DNA of 64,000 bases from Nocardioides furvisabuli (GCF_021083185.1 NZ_JAIGQB010000005.1:1-64000); one strand, 5' to 3'; counted from the first letter of the stretch, positions 19,308 through 28,931 are shown. Notes: a model not told the origin generated them from the letters alone. Made by a program: numbers and translations.

Positions 19308-20924
19308 ATGACCGAGCAGAGCCCCACGTCCGGCCCGATCACCGACGGTCCCGCGGATCCCGAGCACGACACCACCGCCGCCTACGCCCTCGACCGCTCG
19401 TACGTCGCCGCCCTCACCCGCCGCGTCGTGAGCAGCTCCGGTCGGACCCACGCCGTCTTCTCGCCGATCGGCGGCGCCCCGCTCGCCCACGTCCCCCAGT
19501 CGACCCCGGCCGACGTCGCCGGGGCCTTCGCCCGGGCGCGCACGGCCCAGGCGGCCTGGGCCGCCACGTCGCTCGACGACCGCGCAGCGGCCCTGCTGCG
19601 CCTGCACGACCTCCTGCTCGACCGGCAGGAGGAGCTCATCGACCTGGTGGTGTGGGAGTCGGGCAAGGCGCGCAAGGACGCCTACCTCGAGGTCGCCCAC
19701 CTCGCACTGACCGCGCGCTACTACGCCCGCACCGCGCACGAGCACCTCGACACCCGTCGCGTCGGCGGGATGTTCCCGCTGCTGACGAGGGCCGAGGTCC
19801 ACCGTGTGCCCAAGGGCGTCGTCGGCATCATCTCGCCCTGGAACTACCCCCTCTCGATGGCGCTGTGCGACGGCCTGCCCGCCCTCCTGGCCGGCAACGC
19901 CGTGGTGGCCAAGCCCGACGCGCAGACCATGCTGACCGCGCTGCTGGCCGCCCAGCTCCTCGACGAGGCCGGTTTCCCGCCCGAGCTGTGGCAGGTCGTG
20001 GCAGGCCCCGGGCCCGAGATCGGCGGCGCGGTCGTGGGCGCAGCCGACTACGTCTGCTTCACCGGCTCCACCGCCACGGGGCGACTCATCGCCCGCCAGT
20101 GCGGTGACCGGCTGATCGGGTGCTCGCTCGAGCTCGGCGGCAAGAACCCGATGCTGGTGCTGCGCGACGCCGACGTGCACCGCGCGGCCGACGGCGCGGT
20201 ACGAGGCGTGTTCGCCAACGCCGGCCAGCTGTGCGTGTCGATGGAGCGGCTCTTCGTCGCCGACCAGGTCTACGACCGGTTCGTCGACGCCTTCGTCTCG
20301 CGCACCCGGGCGATGACCCTGGGCGCCAGCCACGACTGGACCGTCGACATGGGCTCGCTGATCTCGCAGGCCCAGCTCGACACCGTCGCCGCCCACGTCG
20401 AGGACGCGGTCGCCAAGGGCGCGACGGTCCTGTGCGGCGGCACAGCGCGCCCCGACCTCGGGCCGTTCGTCTTCGAGCCGACCGTGCTGGAGGGGGTCAC
20501 GGCCGACATGGAGTGCTTCGCCCGCGAGACCTTTGGCCCGGTCGTCGCGCTCTACCGCTTCCACAGCGAGGACGAGGCCGTCGCTCGCGCCAACGACGGC
20601 ACCTACGGCCTCAACGCCTCGATCTACACGCGCGACGCCGCCCGCGGCCGCGCGCTGGCGCGCCGGATCAGGTGCGGCACCGTCAACGTCAACGAGCCCT
20701 ACGGTGCGACCTTCGGCTCGCTCGGCGCGCCGATGGGCGGCATGCGCGAGTCGGGCACGGGCCGGCGCCAGGGCGCGGAGGGCGTCCTGCGCTACACCGA
20801 GGCGCAGTCCGTGGCCACCCAGCGGCTCGTGCCGATCGCGCCGATGTTCGGGATGTCGGAGGAGAACCACGCGAAGGTCATGACCGGGGCCCTGCGCCTG
20901 CTCGACAAGCTGGGTCGGGCGTGA
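19308..20924 (+). CDS. gabD2: succinate-semialdehyde dehydrogenase (NAD(P)+)
   Basis: 538 residues from ATG 19308. It has full aldehyde-dehydrogenase architecture: SPWNYPLSMALCDGLPALLAGNAVVAKPD, the general base Glu in LELGGKNP (about 278), the nucleophile Cys in NAGQLCVSMER (about 312), and ETFGPVVALYRF. The long N-terminus and overall sequence match the mycobacterial GabD2 type. It oxidises succinate semialdehyde to succinate, feeding the TCA cycle. The stop overlaps the GTG of the GMC oxidoreductase by 4 bases, so both are made together; the true substrate may be the aldehyde product of that partner. Confidence 0.88.
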   Translation: MTEQSPTSGPITDGPADPEHDTTAAYALDRSYVAALTRRVVSSSGRTHAVFSPIGGAPLAHVPQSTPADVAGAFARARTAQAAWAATSLDDRAAALLRLHDLLLDRQEELIDLVVWESGKARKDAYLEVAHLALTARYYARTAHEHLDTRRVGGMFPLLTRAEVHRVPKGVVGIISPWNYPLSMALCDGLPALLAGNAVVAKPDAQTMLTALLAAQLLDEAGFPPELWQVVAGPGPEIGGAVVGAADYVCFTGSTATGRLIARQCGDRLIGCSLELGGKNPMLVLRDADVHRAADGAVRGVFANAGQLCVSMERLFVADQVYDRFVDAFVSRTRAMTLGASHDWTVDMGSLISQAQLDTVAAHVEDAVAKGATVLCGGTARPDLGPFVFEPTVLEGVTADMECFARETFGPVVALYRFHSEDEAVARANDGTYGLNASIYTRDAARGRALARRIRCGTVNVNEPYGATFGSLGAPMGGMRESGTGRRQGAEGVLRYTEAQSVATQRLVPIAPMFGMSEENHAKVMTGALRLLDKLGRA

Positions 20925-22642
20925 GCGGCCGTCCCGAGGCCCGGCACTACGACGTCCTCGTCGTCGGCTCCGGCTTCGGCGGCTCCGTGACCGCGCTGCG
21001 CCTCACGGAGAAGGGCTACCGCGTGGGGGTCCTCGAGGCCGGAGCGCGCTTCGGGGACGACGACTTCCCTGCGACCTCGTTCGACGCCAAGCGGTTCCTC
21101 TTCGCCCCGGCTCTCGGGATGTACGGCATCCAGCGCATCGACATGGTCAAGGACTGCATGATCCTGGCCGGCGCGGGCGTCGGCGGCGGGTCGCTGGTCT
21201 ACGCCAACACCCTCTACGAGCCGCTCGACGCCTTCTACCGCGACCCGTCGTGGGCGCACATCACCGACTGGAAGGGCGAGCTCGCGCCCTACTACGACCA
21301 GGCCAAGCGGATGCTCGGCGTGGTCGAGAACCCGCTGCACACCCCGGCCGACGAGGTGATGAAACAGGTCGCCGACGACATGGGCGTGGGGCACACCTTC
21401 CACCCGACCCCGGTCGGGGTCTTCTTCGGCGGGCCCGACGCGCACGGCGGCGAGGAGGTCGCCGACCCCTACTTCGGTGGTGCCGGGCCGGCCCGCAACG
21501 CCTGCCTCAACTGCGGCGAGTGCATGACCGGGTGCCGGCACAACGCCAAGAACACCTTGGTCAAGAACTACCTCCACCTCGCCGAGCAGGCAGGAGCGGT
21601 GGTCCATCCGTTGACCACGGTGACGCGCGTACGCCCCCGCGCCGGCGGCGGCTACGAGGTGGGCGCCCGGTGGACCAAGGCCAAGCTGTCACGGCGTACC
21701 GCGACCACGACGTTCACCGCCGACCAGGTGGTCTTCTCCGCGGCCGCGCTCGGCACGCAGAAGCTGCTCCACCAGCTCAAGGGGGAGGGTGACCTGCCGC
21801 GCATCAGCGACCGGCTGGGCGTCCTCACGCGCACCAACTCCGAGGCGATCCTCGGGGCGGTGGCCCCCGACACGTCCGTCGACTACTCCCGCGGTGTCGC
21901 GATCACCTCGTCGTGGCACCCCGACGAGGTCACCCACATCGAGCCGTGCCGCTACGGCCACGGATCCAACGCGATGGCGCTCATGCAGACGGTGCTGGCC
22001 GACGACACCCCAGGCACCTCGCGGGTGCGCACCTGGCTCAAGGAGCTCTGGGCCCAGCGACGCACCGCGCTCGACCTCTACGACTTCAGGCACTGGTCGG
22101 AGCGCACGATCGTGGCGCTGGTGATGCAGACGCTCGACAACTCGATCACGACCAAGGGCGTCAAGGGCCGCTTCGGCTGGCGGATGACCAGCGAGCAGGG
22201 CCACGGCCTGCCCAACCCGACCTACATCCCGATCGCCTACGAGGCCACCCGCCGCATGGCGGACGTCCTCGGCGGCACCCCGGGCGGCAACGTGGGGGAG
22301 GCCTTCAACCGGCCCCTGACGGCGCACTTCATCGGCGGCTGCACGATCGGCGACTCCCCGGAGACCGGTGTCGTGGACCCGTGGCAGCGCCTCTACGGCC
22401 ACGAGGGCCTCCACGTGGTGGACGGGTCGGCGGTCTCGGCCAACCTCGGGGTGAACCCGTCGCTGACGATCACCGCGCAGGCCGAGCGGGCGATGGCCTT
22501 CTGGCCCAACAAGGGTGAGGCCGACCCGCGGCCCGCGCTCGGCTCGACCTACCGCCGGCTCGCGCCGGTGGAGCCGAAGAACCCGGTCGTGCCCGAGGCG
22601 GCCCCGGGAGCCCTGCGCCTGCCGATCGTCGGGGTCAGCTGA
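20921..22642 (+). CDS. GMC-family flavin oxidoreductase (cholesterol-oxidase-like)
   Basis: 573 residues from GTG 20921 (GTGA overlap with the SSADH gene). FAD motif VLVVGSGFGGSVTALRL at about 11-27, GAGVGGGSLVYANTL near 85, and the C-terminal GMC signature with NLGVNPSLTITAQAERA. A cysteine-rich stretch CLNCGECMTGCRHNAKNTL at about 190-208 resembles a ferredoxin-type iron-sulfur motif, seen in a subset of actinobacterial GMC enzymes. It should oxidise an alcohol or sterol to a carbonyl. Coupling to an aldehyde dehydrogenase suggests a two-step alcohol-aldehyde-acid route. Confidence 0.85.
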   Translation: MSGRPEARHYDVLVVGSGFGGSVTALRLTEKGYRVGVLEAGARFGDDDFPATSFDAKRFLFAPALGMYGIQRIDMVKDCMILAGAGVGGGSLVYANTLYEPLDAFYRDPSWAHITDWKGELAPYYDQAKRMLGVVENPLHTPADEVMKQVADDMGVGHTFHPTPVGVFFGGPDAHGGEEVADPYFGGAGPARNACLNCGECMTGCRHNAKNTLVKNYLHLAEQAGAVVHPLTTVTRVRPRAGGGYEVGARWTKAKLSRRTATTTFTADQVVFSAAALGTQKLLHQLKGEGDLPRISDRLGVLTRTNSEAILGAVAPDTSVDYSRGVAITSSWHPDEVTHIEPCRYGHGSNAMALMQTVLADDTPGTSRVRTWLKELWAQRRTALDLYDFRHWSERTIVALVMQTLDNSITTKGVKGRFGWRMTSEQGHGLPNPTYIPIAYEATRRMADVLGGTPGGNVGEAFNRPLTAHFIGGCTIGDSPETGVVDPWQRLYGHEGLHVVDGSAVSANLGVNPSLTITAQAERAMAFWPNKGEADPRPALGSTYRRLAPVEPKNPVVPEAAPGALRLPIVGVS

Positions 22643-22772
22643 AAACGTCGGCCGCAGACCGTAACCAGCCCCCCGAGAGGTCGTTGCCCGGGTAAGGGGC
22701 CCGGCAGTCATGCTCCCTCCCAAGGGTCGGGCCTCCGGTCTCGGCGCTGTCCGCAGCGGCTGGGAGCAAGCT

Positions 22773-22811
22773 CCAGGGCCCGGTCACACTCCCTCCCCGA
22801 TCGGGCCCTGG
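22773..22811. terminator. hairpin between GMC gene and guaA
   Basis: CCAGGGCCCG (22773-22782) and CGGGCCCTGG (22802-22811) are perfect 10-base arms around 19 bases. It lies 130 bases after the GMC stop and 31 bases before the guaA -10, so it may end the upstream operon or control guaA. Confidence 0.5.
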
Positions 22812-22842
22812 GGCGAGGGCCGGGTCCGGGTCGGGCGATCGA

Positions 22843-22848
22843 TAGACT
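22843..22848 (+). promoter_or_regulatory. -10 hexamer TAGACT of guaA
   Basis: TAGACT, CGCCGC, then GTG 22855; no ribosome binding site is visible. Confidence 0.65.
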
Positions 22849-22854
22849 CGCCGC

Positions 22855-24432
22855 GTGACGCAGCCTGCAGAGCACGACCTGGTCCTCGTCGTCGACTTCG
22901 GGGCGCAGTACGCCCAGCTCATCGCGCGACGGGTGCGCGAGGCGCGGGTCTACTCCGAGATCGTGCCGCACACGATGCCGGTGGCCGACATGCTGGCACG
23001 CAACCCCAAGGCGATCATCCTGTCCGGAGGCCCGTCCAGCGTCTACGCCGACGGCGCTCCCGGCATCGACACGGCCGTCTTCACTGCCGGGGTGCCGGTC
23101 TTCGGCATGTGCTACGGCTTCCAGCTGATGGCCAAGGGCCTCGGTGGCGAGGTCGCCCGCACCGGCGCGCGGGAGTACGGGCGTACGCCGGTCGTGGTCT
23201 CCGAGCCCGGCACGCTGCTCCACGGCATCCCCGCCGAGCACAAGGTCTGGATGTCGCACGGCGACTCCGTCGCCCGGGCACCCGAGGGCTTCACGGTGCT
23301 GGCCTCGACGGCCGACACGCCGGTAGCGGCCTTCGAGGACGTCGGGCGCGGCCTGGCGGGCGTGCAGTGGCACCCCGAGGTGCTGCACTCCGAGCACGGC
23401 CAGAAGGTCCTCGAGCACTTCCTGCACCACATCGCCGGGGCTCGCCAGACCTGGACGATGCTGAACATCGCCGAGGAGCAGATTGAGCGGGTGCGCGAGC
23501 AGATCGGCGACACCGGGCTGGCCATCTGCGGACTCTCCGGCGGCGTCGACTCCGCCGTGGCCGCGGCGATCGTGCAGCGCGCGATCGGCGACCGGCTCCA
23601 CTGCGTCTTCGTCGACCACGGTCTGCTCCGCGAGGGCGAGGCCGAGCAGGTCGAGCGCGACTTCGTCGCCGCGACCGGGGTGAACCTGCACGTCTACGAC
23701 GCCCGCGAGACCTTCCTCGCCGCGCTGGCCGGGGTCACGGACCCCGAGGAGAAGCGCAAGGTGATCGGCCGCGAGTTCATCCGCGCCTTCGAGGCCGCCG
23801 AGGTCGAGGTGCTCGGCGAGGCGGCCGAGCACGGCGAGAAGGTCGGCTTCCTCGTGCAGGGCACGCTCTACCCCGACGTCGTCGAGTCCGGCGGCGGTGC
23901 CGGCACCTCCAACATCAAGTCCCACCACAACGTCGGCGGCCTGCCCGAGGACCTCGAGTTCGCGCTCGTCGAGCCGCTGCGCACCCTCTTCAAGGACGAG
24001 GTCCGCCTCGTCGGCGAGCAGCTCGGCCTGCCCGCCGACATCGTCTGGCGCCAGCCCTTCCCGGGCCCGGGCCTCGGCATCCGCATCATCGGCGAGGTGA
24101 CCGCCGACCGCCTCGACATCCTGCGTCGCGCAGACGCGATCGCGCGTCAGGAGCTGACCCGCGCCGGGCTCGACCGCGACATCTGGCAGATGCCGGTCGT
24201 GCTGCTCGCCGACGTCCGCTCCGTCGGCGTCCAGGGTGACGGTCGCACCTACGGCCACCCCGTCGTGATCCGCCCGGTCACCTCCGAGGACGCGATGACC
24301 GCCGACTGGGCGCGCCTGCCCTACGAGGTGATGGAGCGGATCTCCACGCGCATCACCAACGAGGTCGCCGAGGTCAACCGGGTCACCGTCGACATCACGT
24401 CGAAGCCGCCGGGCACGATCGAGTGGGAGTGA
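22855..24432 (+). CDS. guaA: glutamine-hydrolysing GMP synthase
   Basis: 525 residues from GTG 22855. The class I glutaminase domain (about 8-200) has Cys in FGMCYGFQ and His/Glu in QWHPEV. The ATP pyrophosphatase domain carries the PP-loop LSGGVDSAV (about 227-235), and the C-terminal dimerisation domain ends KPPGTIEWE, the canonical end. It aminates XMP to GMP using glutamine and ATP in the cytosol. It completes the pathway begun by guaB 8 kb upstream. A clear terminator overlaps its stop codon. Confidence 0.98.
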   Translation: MTQPAEHDLVLVVDFGAQYAQLIARRVREARVYSEIVPHTMPVADMLARNPKAIILSGGPSSVYADGAPGIDTAVFTAGVPVFGMCYGFQLMAKGLGGEVARTGAREYGRTPVVVSEPGTLLHGIPAEHKVWMSHGDSVARAPEGFTVLASTADTPVAAFEDVGRGLAGVQWHPEVLHSEHGQKVLEHFLHHIAGARQTWTMLNIAEEQIERVREQIGDTGLAICGLSGGVDSAVAAAIVQRAIGDRLHCVFVDHGLLREGEAEQVERDFVAATGVNLHVYDARETFLAALAGVTDPEEKRKVIGREFIRAFEAAEVEVLGEAAEHGEKVGFLVQGTLYPDVVESGGGAGTSNIKSHHNVGGLPEDLEFALVEPLRTLFKDEVRLVGEQLGLPADIVWRQPFPGPGLGIRIIGEVTADRLDILRRADAIARQELTRAGLDRDIWQMPVVLLADVRSVGVQGDGRTYGHPVVIRPVTSEDAMTADWARLPYEVMERISTRITNEVAEVNRVTVDITSKPPGTIEWE

Positions 24433-24460
24433 CCCGGTCCCGCCACACGTGGCGGGTCAC
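24429..24460 (+). terminator. terminator of guaA
   Basis: Nested stems: GTGACCCG (24429-24436) with CGGGTCAC (24453-24460), or the inner CCCGCCAC (24439-24446) with GTGGCGGG (24449-24456). The structure begins in the guaA stop codon. Confidence 0.7.
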
Positions 24461-24657
24461 CTCGTAGGTCAGGACCCCCGAGAACGGCTCGTCGGTGCCC
24501 GAGAGGCTGGCCGCAGCGAGCGTCCTCCTCGACCCCAGGTCGGCGGTCGAGGTTCCCGCCCAGACACGCCCGACCTCGCGATCGACGACGCGTGGTGGAG
24601 GAGGGCGTGTGCGCCCTCGGCGGCGAGACCTCTGGCTTGTCGACGACGTACCCGTGG

Positions 24658-24682
24658 CCCCGCCATCACGTGGGTGGCGGGG
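24658..24682 (-). terminator. terminator of the DUF222/HNH gene
   Basis: CCCCGCCA and TGGCGGGG are perfect 8-base arms with a 9-base loop, 13 bases beyond the stop of the minus-strand nuclease gene. A second small hairpin (GAGGGCG, TGTG, CGCCCTC) lies at 24601-24618. Confidence 0.55.
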
Positions 24683-24694
24683 TGTGGGGCGGGG

Positions 24695-26107
24695 TCATCT
24701 TCGCGGTGACGGGATCCGGGGTGCGCCGGGGTCGGGTGGGTCGAGGGCGGTGGTCCCGGTGCGGTCGCGGCGGTAGCGGTGGCCGTGCGGGGAGGTCCAC
24801 TCGAACACCCCCGGCGCGACCATGTCGTAGTGCCAGGCGGTGTGGGTCTTCAGCCGGTGGTGGAAGCGGCACAGGGCCGCGAGGTTGTCGGTGTGAGTCG
24901 GCCCGGGTTGGGGTCGGCCTTCTGCGTCGGCGTGATGGTCGTACTCGGTGTCGTGGTCGACGTCGCACCCGCGGGCGGGGCGACCACACCACGGGAAAAC
25001 GCACACGCGATCGCGGAGAACCACATGCTCACGGATCCGGTCCGGAATCGCGTAGCCCGGCGCGTCCTTCGGCTCGTTGAGGTCGACGACCGGCTTGACG
25101 GTGACCTTCGTGCGGGACTCTGCGCACCAGGAGCGGAGCTGGTCGAGCAGGAGCAGGCGCTGGCCCTCCTCGAGCCGCCCGGTCGGCCCGAACACCGTGG
25201 TGTCGCCGGACAGCGTGGCGTCGAAGTGGGCGTGGAGCACGACCTCCCGCGCGACCGGCAGGTCCTGCCCGTCCGGCCCGCTGGTGTGTCCGTGCTGGAA
25301 GAGGTCGAGCGCGGTCTGCGTCCGAGCCAGGTCGCCGAGCGCCTTAGCGCGACGTGCGTCCAGGGACTCCTGCGACCCGAGGGCCTTGAGGGTGGCGGCT
25401 CGGTGGGCGAGGGCCTGGTGGAGGTCGAGGCCGTCCGCGAGGTCGACCTCGGCCTCGAGCCGCACCGTCCCGGCGAAGTGCACGTCCTGGTCGTGGATGG
25501 TGACGTGGCGTGGGTCGACGTGGAGGTACCCGTCCTCGGGGTCAGCGGCCGGATTCTGACCGGCGAGGTCGTAGCGCATGATGGTCTCGGCGACCAGCCG
25601 GTCGAGCTGTGCGGGCCCGATCCGACCTGCGACGGCAGCGACCTGCGCGTCGATGAACCGCGCCGCCTCGACCGTCAACGAGGGCGTCGCGTGGATCGTC
25701 GCTTCCGCGACCGCACGCGCCCGCCAAGAGGGGACACGTCCGGCGTGGACCTGCGCCCACAACCTGGGGAGGCGGTGGCGGAGCTCGAGGGCGTGGCCGA
25801 TGAGCTTCTTCGCCGACACGCTGGTGGTGCCCAGGACGGTGCCGAGCTCGGCGATGCAGAACTCCGCCACCAGCGGAGCGCCGGGGCCGGCGATGGGCTC
25901 CTCGTGCTCACACCCCGCGACGGTGAAGGTGGCGGCGGAGTGGATCGACTCGGGCGGGTGGAGGTCGGCCCACTGGGCGGCGAGGTCGAGCTGCTCCGCC
26001 GCGGCAGCGTCTTCGACAGACCGGGCCGAACGGATCGAGGCGAGCAGTGCTGCAGGACCGAGGGCGTCTGCCCCGGCCTCTGCTCCCGCATCCAGTTCCT
26101 CGATCAT
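24695..26107 (-). CDS. DUF222/HNH endonuclease (13E12 repeat family)
   Basis: 470 residues from ATG 26107. Residues about 20-300 are the helical DUF222 domain (FCIAELGTVLGTTSVSAKKLIGHALELRHRLPRLW and similar). The C-terminal HNH nuclease lies at about 385-445, with a zinc-like Cys pair (FPWCGRPARGC), the catalytic DVDHD and HTDNLAALCRFHHRLKT. This family is repeated many times in actinobacterial genomes and is linked to mobile or phage-like DNA; its function is not firmly known. The start is fixed by TAGACT seven bases upstream. Hairpins flank it downstream, and an intergenic repeat lies upstream. Confidence 0.9.
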   Translation of the reverse strand: MIEELDAGAEAGADALGPAALLASIRSARSVEDAAAAEQLDLAAQWADLHPPESIHSAATFTVAGCEHEEPIAGPGAPLVAEFCIAELGTVLGTTSVSAKKLIGHALELRHRLPRLWAQVHAGRVPSWRARAVAEATIHATPSLTVEAARFIDAQVAAVAGRIGPAQLDRLVAETIMRYDLAGQNPAADPEDGYLHVDPRHVTIHDQDVHFAGTVRLEAEVDLADGLDLHQALAHRAATLKALGSQESLDARRAKALGDLARTQTALDLFQHGHTSGPDGQDLPVAREVVLHAHFDATLSGDTTVFGPTGRLEEGQRLLLLDQLRSWCAESRTKVTVKPVVDLNEPKDAPGYAIPDRIREHVVLRDRVCVFPWCGRPARGCDVDHDTEYDHHADAEGRPQPGPTHTDNLAALCRFHHRLKTHTAWHYDMVAPGVFEWTSPHGHRYRRDRTGTTALDPPDPGAPRIPSPRR

Positions 26108-26114
26108 GCGTTCG

Positions 26115-26120
26115 AGTCTA
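26115..26120 (-). promoter_or_regulatory. -10 hexamer TAGACT of the HNH gene
   Basis: On the minus strand TAGACT, CGAACGC, then ATG 26107: leaderless spacing that decides among several in-frame starts. Confidence 0.55.
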
Positions 26121-26166
26121 GAGAAGGGATCCGACAGTCGCCTCGAGCCGGCGATGCCCTGTGGAG

Positions 26167-26211
26167 GGTCTTGATGCGCTTCGCTCATTCCTCGCTCGGC
26201 TGATCGACCAC
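26167..26211. repeat. intergenic repeat copy A
   Basis: About 45 bases, opening GGTCTTGATGCGCTTCGCTC and closing CTGATCGACCAC. The reverse complement of 55411-55453 aligns over its whole length with a few changes and short gaps. It lies between genes in both places. Confidence 0.6.
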
Positions 26212-26366
26212 CGAAGGGGAGGACTGCTCGGCTCGCCACCGACGGGAGCGGGACGGGGGAGTCGCGCTCGTGAGGGTCGGGCCCGTGCCCCACCCGACGC
26301 ACCACCCCGACCGCGACGTCGACGACGTCGCGCGGACGGCGTCGTCATGAGGCGGGGGGAACGCAG

Positions 26367-26744
26367 GTGTGGGCCGCCGCCGCCGCGTTCGCCGGCTGGT
26401 CCATCGTCCTGTGCGGGCTCCGGCTGGCGCCGGTCTCCGTGGACCAGGGGAGCGACCTCGAGGGCGGGGTGATCTTCGCGGCCGCCTTCTCGGTGTACTG
26501 GCCGGCGCTCGGGATCACCGTGCTCGTCGTGGCCGTGGCGGTCTACTCCGCCATCACCCGTGCGTGGACCACTGCCGCACTGGTCGTCAGCGCCTTGACC
26601 GCGCTGTGGTCGGCGTGGGCCCTCTCGCAGGGCTACCTGATGGACCAACGGCCCACTCTCGACACCTACGTGTGGACGGGCCTCGCGCTCGCTGCGGCCG
26701 CGACGCTCCTCGCCGCGTCGGCGAGAGGCGGTCCGCGGGTCTAG
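26367..26744 (+). CDS. small membrane protein, unknown function
   Basis: 125 residues from GTG 26367 with GGGGGGA 8-13 bases upstream. Four hydrophobic segments (about 1-18, 30-58, 62-85, 92-115) and a short Arg tail indicate a four-helix inner-membrane protein. No family is recognised. It stands between the HNH nuclease (divergent) and the SSS symporter; the gap to the latter holds a copy of the GTCTAGGTTG sequence that also overlaps this gene's stop. Confidence 0.7.
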   Translation: MWAAAAAFAGWSIVLCGLRLAPVSVDQGSDLEGGVIFAAAFSVYWPALGITVLVVAVAVYSAITRAWTTAALVVSALTALWSAWALSQGYLMDQRPTLDTYVWTGLALAAAATLLAASARGGPRV

Positions 26745-26850
26745 GTTGACCCGCGTGGCCCCGACGCCATCCACCTCACCCTGACCGTCGCGACCCGCGG
26801 TGAGCTCGACCGACTGACCCCCAGGGGTGGGTACGCGGGCCGCTGCAGGG

Positions 26851-26860
26851 GTCTAGGTTG
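26851..26860 (+). promoter_or_regulatory. GTCTAGGTTG promoter element, second copy
   Basis: GTCTAGGTTG here repeats the same ten bases at 26740-26749. TAGGTT fits a -10 box. The copy at 26851 is 33 bases before the symporter GTG and upstream of its GGGAGG ribosome site; the first copy has TAGGTT seven bases before a GTG that opens only nine codons. Confidence 0.4.
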
Positions 26861-26892
26861 TCCGGGGCCCAGATGAACCTCGGGAGGCACGC

Positions 26893-28605
26893 GTGAGCTC
26901 GGACACCCTGATCGACGCCAACTGGCTCGACTACCTGCTGGTCGCGATCTACTTCGCGTTCGTCCTCGGCATCGGCGTGATGGCCCGCCGGTCGGTGTCC
27001 GACTCGATCGACTTCTTCCTCTCCGGCCGCTCGTTGCCCGCGTGGGTGACCGGCCTGGCCTTCATCTCCGCGAACCTCGGCGCCGTCGAGATCATGGGCA
27101 TGTCCGCCAACGGCGCGCAGCTCGGCCTGCCGACCTTCCACTACTTCTGGGTCGGTGCCGTTCCCGCGATGCTCTTCCTCGGCGTCGTGATGATGCCGTT
27201 CTACTACGGCTCCAAGGTGCGCTCGGTGCCGGAGTTCATGTTCCGGCGCTTCGGCACCGGGGCGCACCTCGTGAACGCCATCAGCTTCGCGGTCGCCCAG
27301 CTGCTGATCGCAGGCGTCAACCTCGCCCTGCTGGCCGGCATCGTGCGCGCCCTGCTGGGCTGGCCGATCTGGGTCTCTCTGATCGTCGCCGGGGCGGTGG
27401 TGCTGTCCTACATCACGCTGGGCGGACTGAGCGCGGCGATCTACAACGAGGTGCTGCAGTTCTTCGTCATCGTCGCCTCCCTGCTTCCCCTGACGCTCAT
27501 CGGCCTGAACCGCGTCGGAGGCTGGGACGGCTTGACGGAGAAGATCAGCGCCGCGTCGGCGGGCGCCTCCTCGGCGTCCGACGCCCCACCGGCCGCGCAA
27601 CAGCTGAACGCCTGGCCGGGCCAGGCGCTCTCCGGTTTCGACTCCCCGCTCCTGTCGGTGGTCGGCATCGTCTTCGGCCTGGGCTTCGTGCTGTCCTTCG
27701 GCTACTGGACGACGAACTTCGTCGAGGTCCAGCGGGCCATGGCCTCCGACTCCATCTCCGCCGCGAGGAAGACTCCGATCATCGGCGCCTTCCCGAAGAT
27801 GTTCGTGCCCTTCATCGTGATCGTCCCGGGCATGGTCTCCGCGGTGCTGGTCGCGGAGATGATCGAGCTCAAGGACGGTGGCAGTCCCGCGGGCGGAGCG
27901 TCCGGCGACGTGACCTACAACGACGCCCTGCTCCTGCTGATGCGCGACGTGCTGCCCAACGGCCTGCTCGGCCTCGCGATCGCCGGCCTCCTCGCGGCCT
28001 TCATGGCCGGCATGGCGGCGAACATCTCCGCCTTCAACACCGTCTTCTCCTACGACCTGTGGCAGCGCTACATCCGCAAGGACCACAGCGACGACTACTA
28101 CCTGCGGGTCGGCCGCCTGGCCACGGTGGGGGCGACGGTCATCGCGATCTTCACCGCCCAGATCGCACTCGGCTACGACAACGTCATGAACTACCTCCAG
28201 ACGCTGTTCGGGTTCTTCAACGCCCCGCTCTTCGCGACCTTCATCCTCGGCATGTTCTGGAAGCGGATGACCCCGACGGCCGGCTGGGTCGGCCTGGTGG
28301 CAGGCACGCTGTCGGCCATCGCGGTCGACCGCACAGCGGCGGCCGGCGTCTTCGAGCTGTCCGGGCAGGGGGTGGCCTTCCTCGCGGCGTCGGTGGCGTT
28401 CGTGGTCGACATCGTGCTGAGCGTCGTGGTGTCGCTGGTGACGAGGCCCAAACCTGCCGAGGAGCTCCGCGGCCTGGTCTACTCCGAGACGCCCCGCGAG
28501 GACCGCACCGACCCGCACGAGGCGTCGTACCCGTGGTACCGACGCACGGCACCGCTCGCGGGCATCGCGCTCGCGATGGTCATCGTCCTCAACTTCGCCT
28601 TCTGA
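26893..28605 (+). CDS. sodium:solute symporter (SSS family)
   Basis: 570 residues from GTG 26893 with GGGAGG 6-11 bases upstream. Thirteen or so membrane helices are visible, with the SSS signature area GLAFISANLGAVEIMGMSANGAQ near 55-77 and GLLAAFMAGMAANISAFNTVFSYDLWQ near 362-388. Members take up sugars, carboxylates, amino acids or vitamins with Na+. The sequence is closest in look to the SGLT/proline-like branch; the substrate cannot be told. A 104-residue two-helix protein follows after 11 bases and could be an accessory subunit. Confidence 0.9.
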   Translation: MSSDTLIDANWLDYLLVAIYFAFVLGIGVMARRSVSDSIDFFLSGRSLPAWVTGLAFISANLGAVEIMGMSANGAQLGLPTFHYFWVGAVPAMLFLGVVMMPFYYGSKVRSVPEFMFRRFGTGAHLVNAISFAVAQLLIAGVNLALLAGIVRALLGWPIWVSLIVAGAVVLSYITLGGLSAAIYNEVLQFFVIVASLLPLTLIGLNRVGGWDGLTEKISAASAGASSASDAPPAAQQLNAWPGQALSGFDSPLLSVVGIVFGLGFVLSFGYWTTNFVEVQRAMASDSISAARKTPIIGAFPKMFVPFIVIVPGMVSAVLVAEMIELKDGGSPAGGASGDVTYNDALLLLMRDVLPNGLLGLAIAGLLAAFMAGMAANISAFNTVFSYDLWQRYIRKDHSDDYYLRVGRLATVGATVIAIFTAQIALGYDNVMNYLQTLFGFFNAPLFATFILGMFWKRMTPTAGWVGLVAGTLSAIAVDRTAAAGVFELSGQGVAFLAASVAFVVDIVLSVVVSLVTRPKPAEELRGLVYSETPREDRTDPHEASYPWYRRTAPLAGIALAMVIVLNFAF

Positions 28606-28616
28606 GAGGGGCCAGC

Positions 28617-28931
28617 ATGTCCACGACGACGTCCGACACCGACGGCGGGCCCAAGAAGGCCGGCCTCTTCGACATCCGCAACATCATCGGTGCGTTGATG
28701 GCGCTCTACGGCGTGATCCTCGTGCTGGCCGGGCTCCTCGGCGAGCACGAGCCGGAGAAGACCGGTGGAGTGAACGCCAACCTCTGGACCGGCCTGGCGC
28801 TGCTCGTGGTGGGGCTCGGCTTCTTCGGGTGGGCCAGGCTCCGGCCGATCGTCGTGCCCCCCGACGTCGACCGCCCCGACGACGACCCGAGCCGCCCGGC
28901 GCCCCAACGGAAGCGACCGCCGGCGCACTGA
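28617..28931 (+). CDS. small two-helix membrane protein linked to the SSS symporter
   Basis: 104 residues from ATG 28617 (GAGAGGGG upstream). Helix 1 is at about 24-42 (IIGALMALYGVILVLAGLL) and helix 2 at about 57-76, with acidic EHEPEKTGG between and a charged, Pro-rich C-terminus. It lies 11 bases after the symporter, so it is co-transcribed. Small paired membrane proteins assist some SSS and APC carriers, but I do not recognise this family. Confidence 0.78.
   Translation: MSTTTSDTDGGPKKAGLFDIRNIIGALMALYGVILVLAGLLGEHEPEKTGGVNANLWTGLALLVVGLGFFGWARLRPIVVPPDVDRPDDDPSRPAPQRKRPPAH

Noticed and set aside
26776..28518. 580-codon minus-strand frame
   Set aside because: Antisense to the SSS symporter; His/Arg/Glu-rich, with no signal or domain. 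Shadow.
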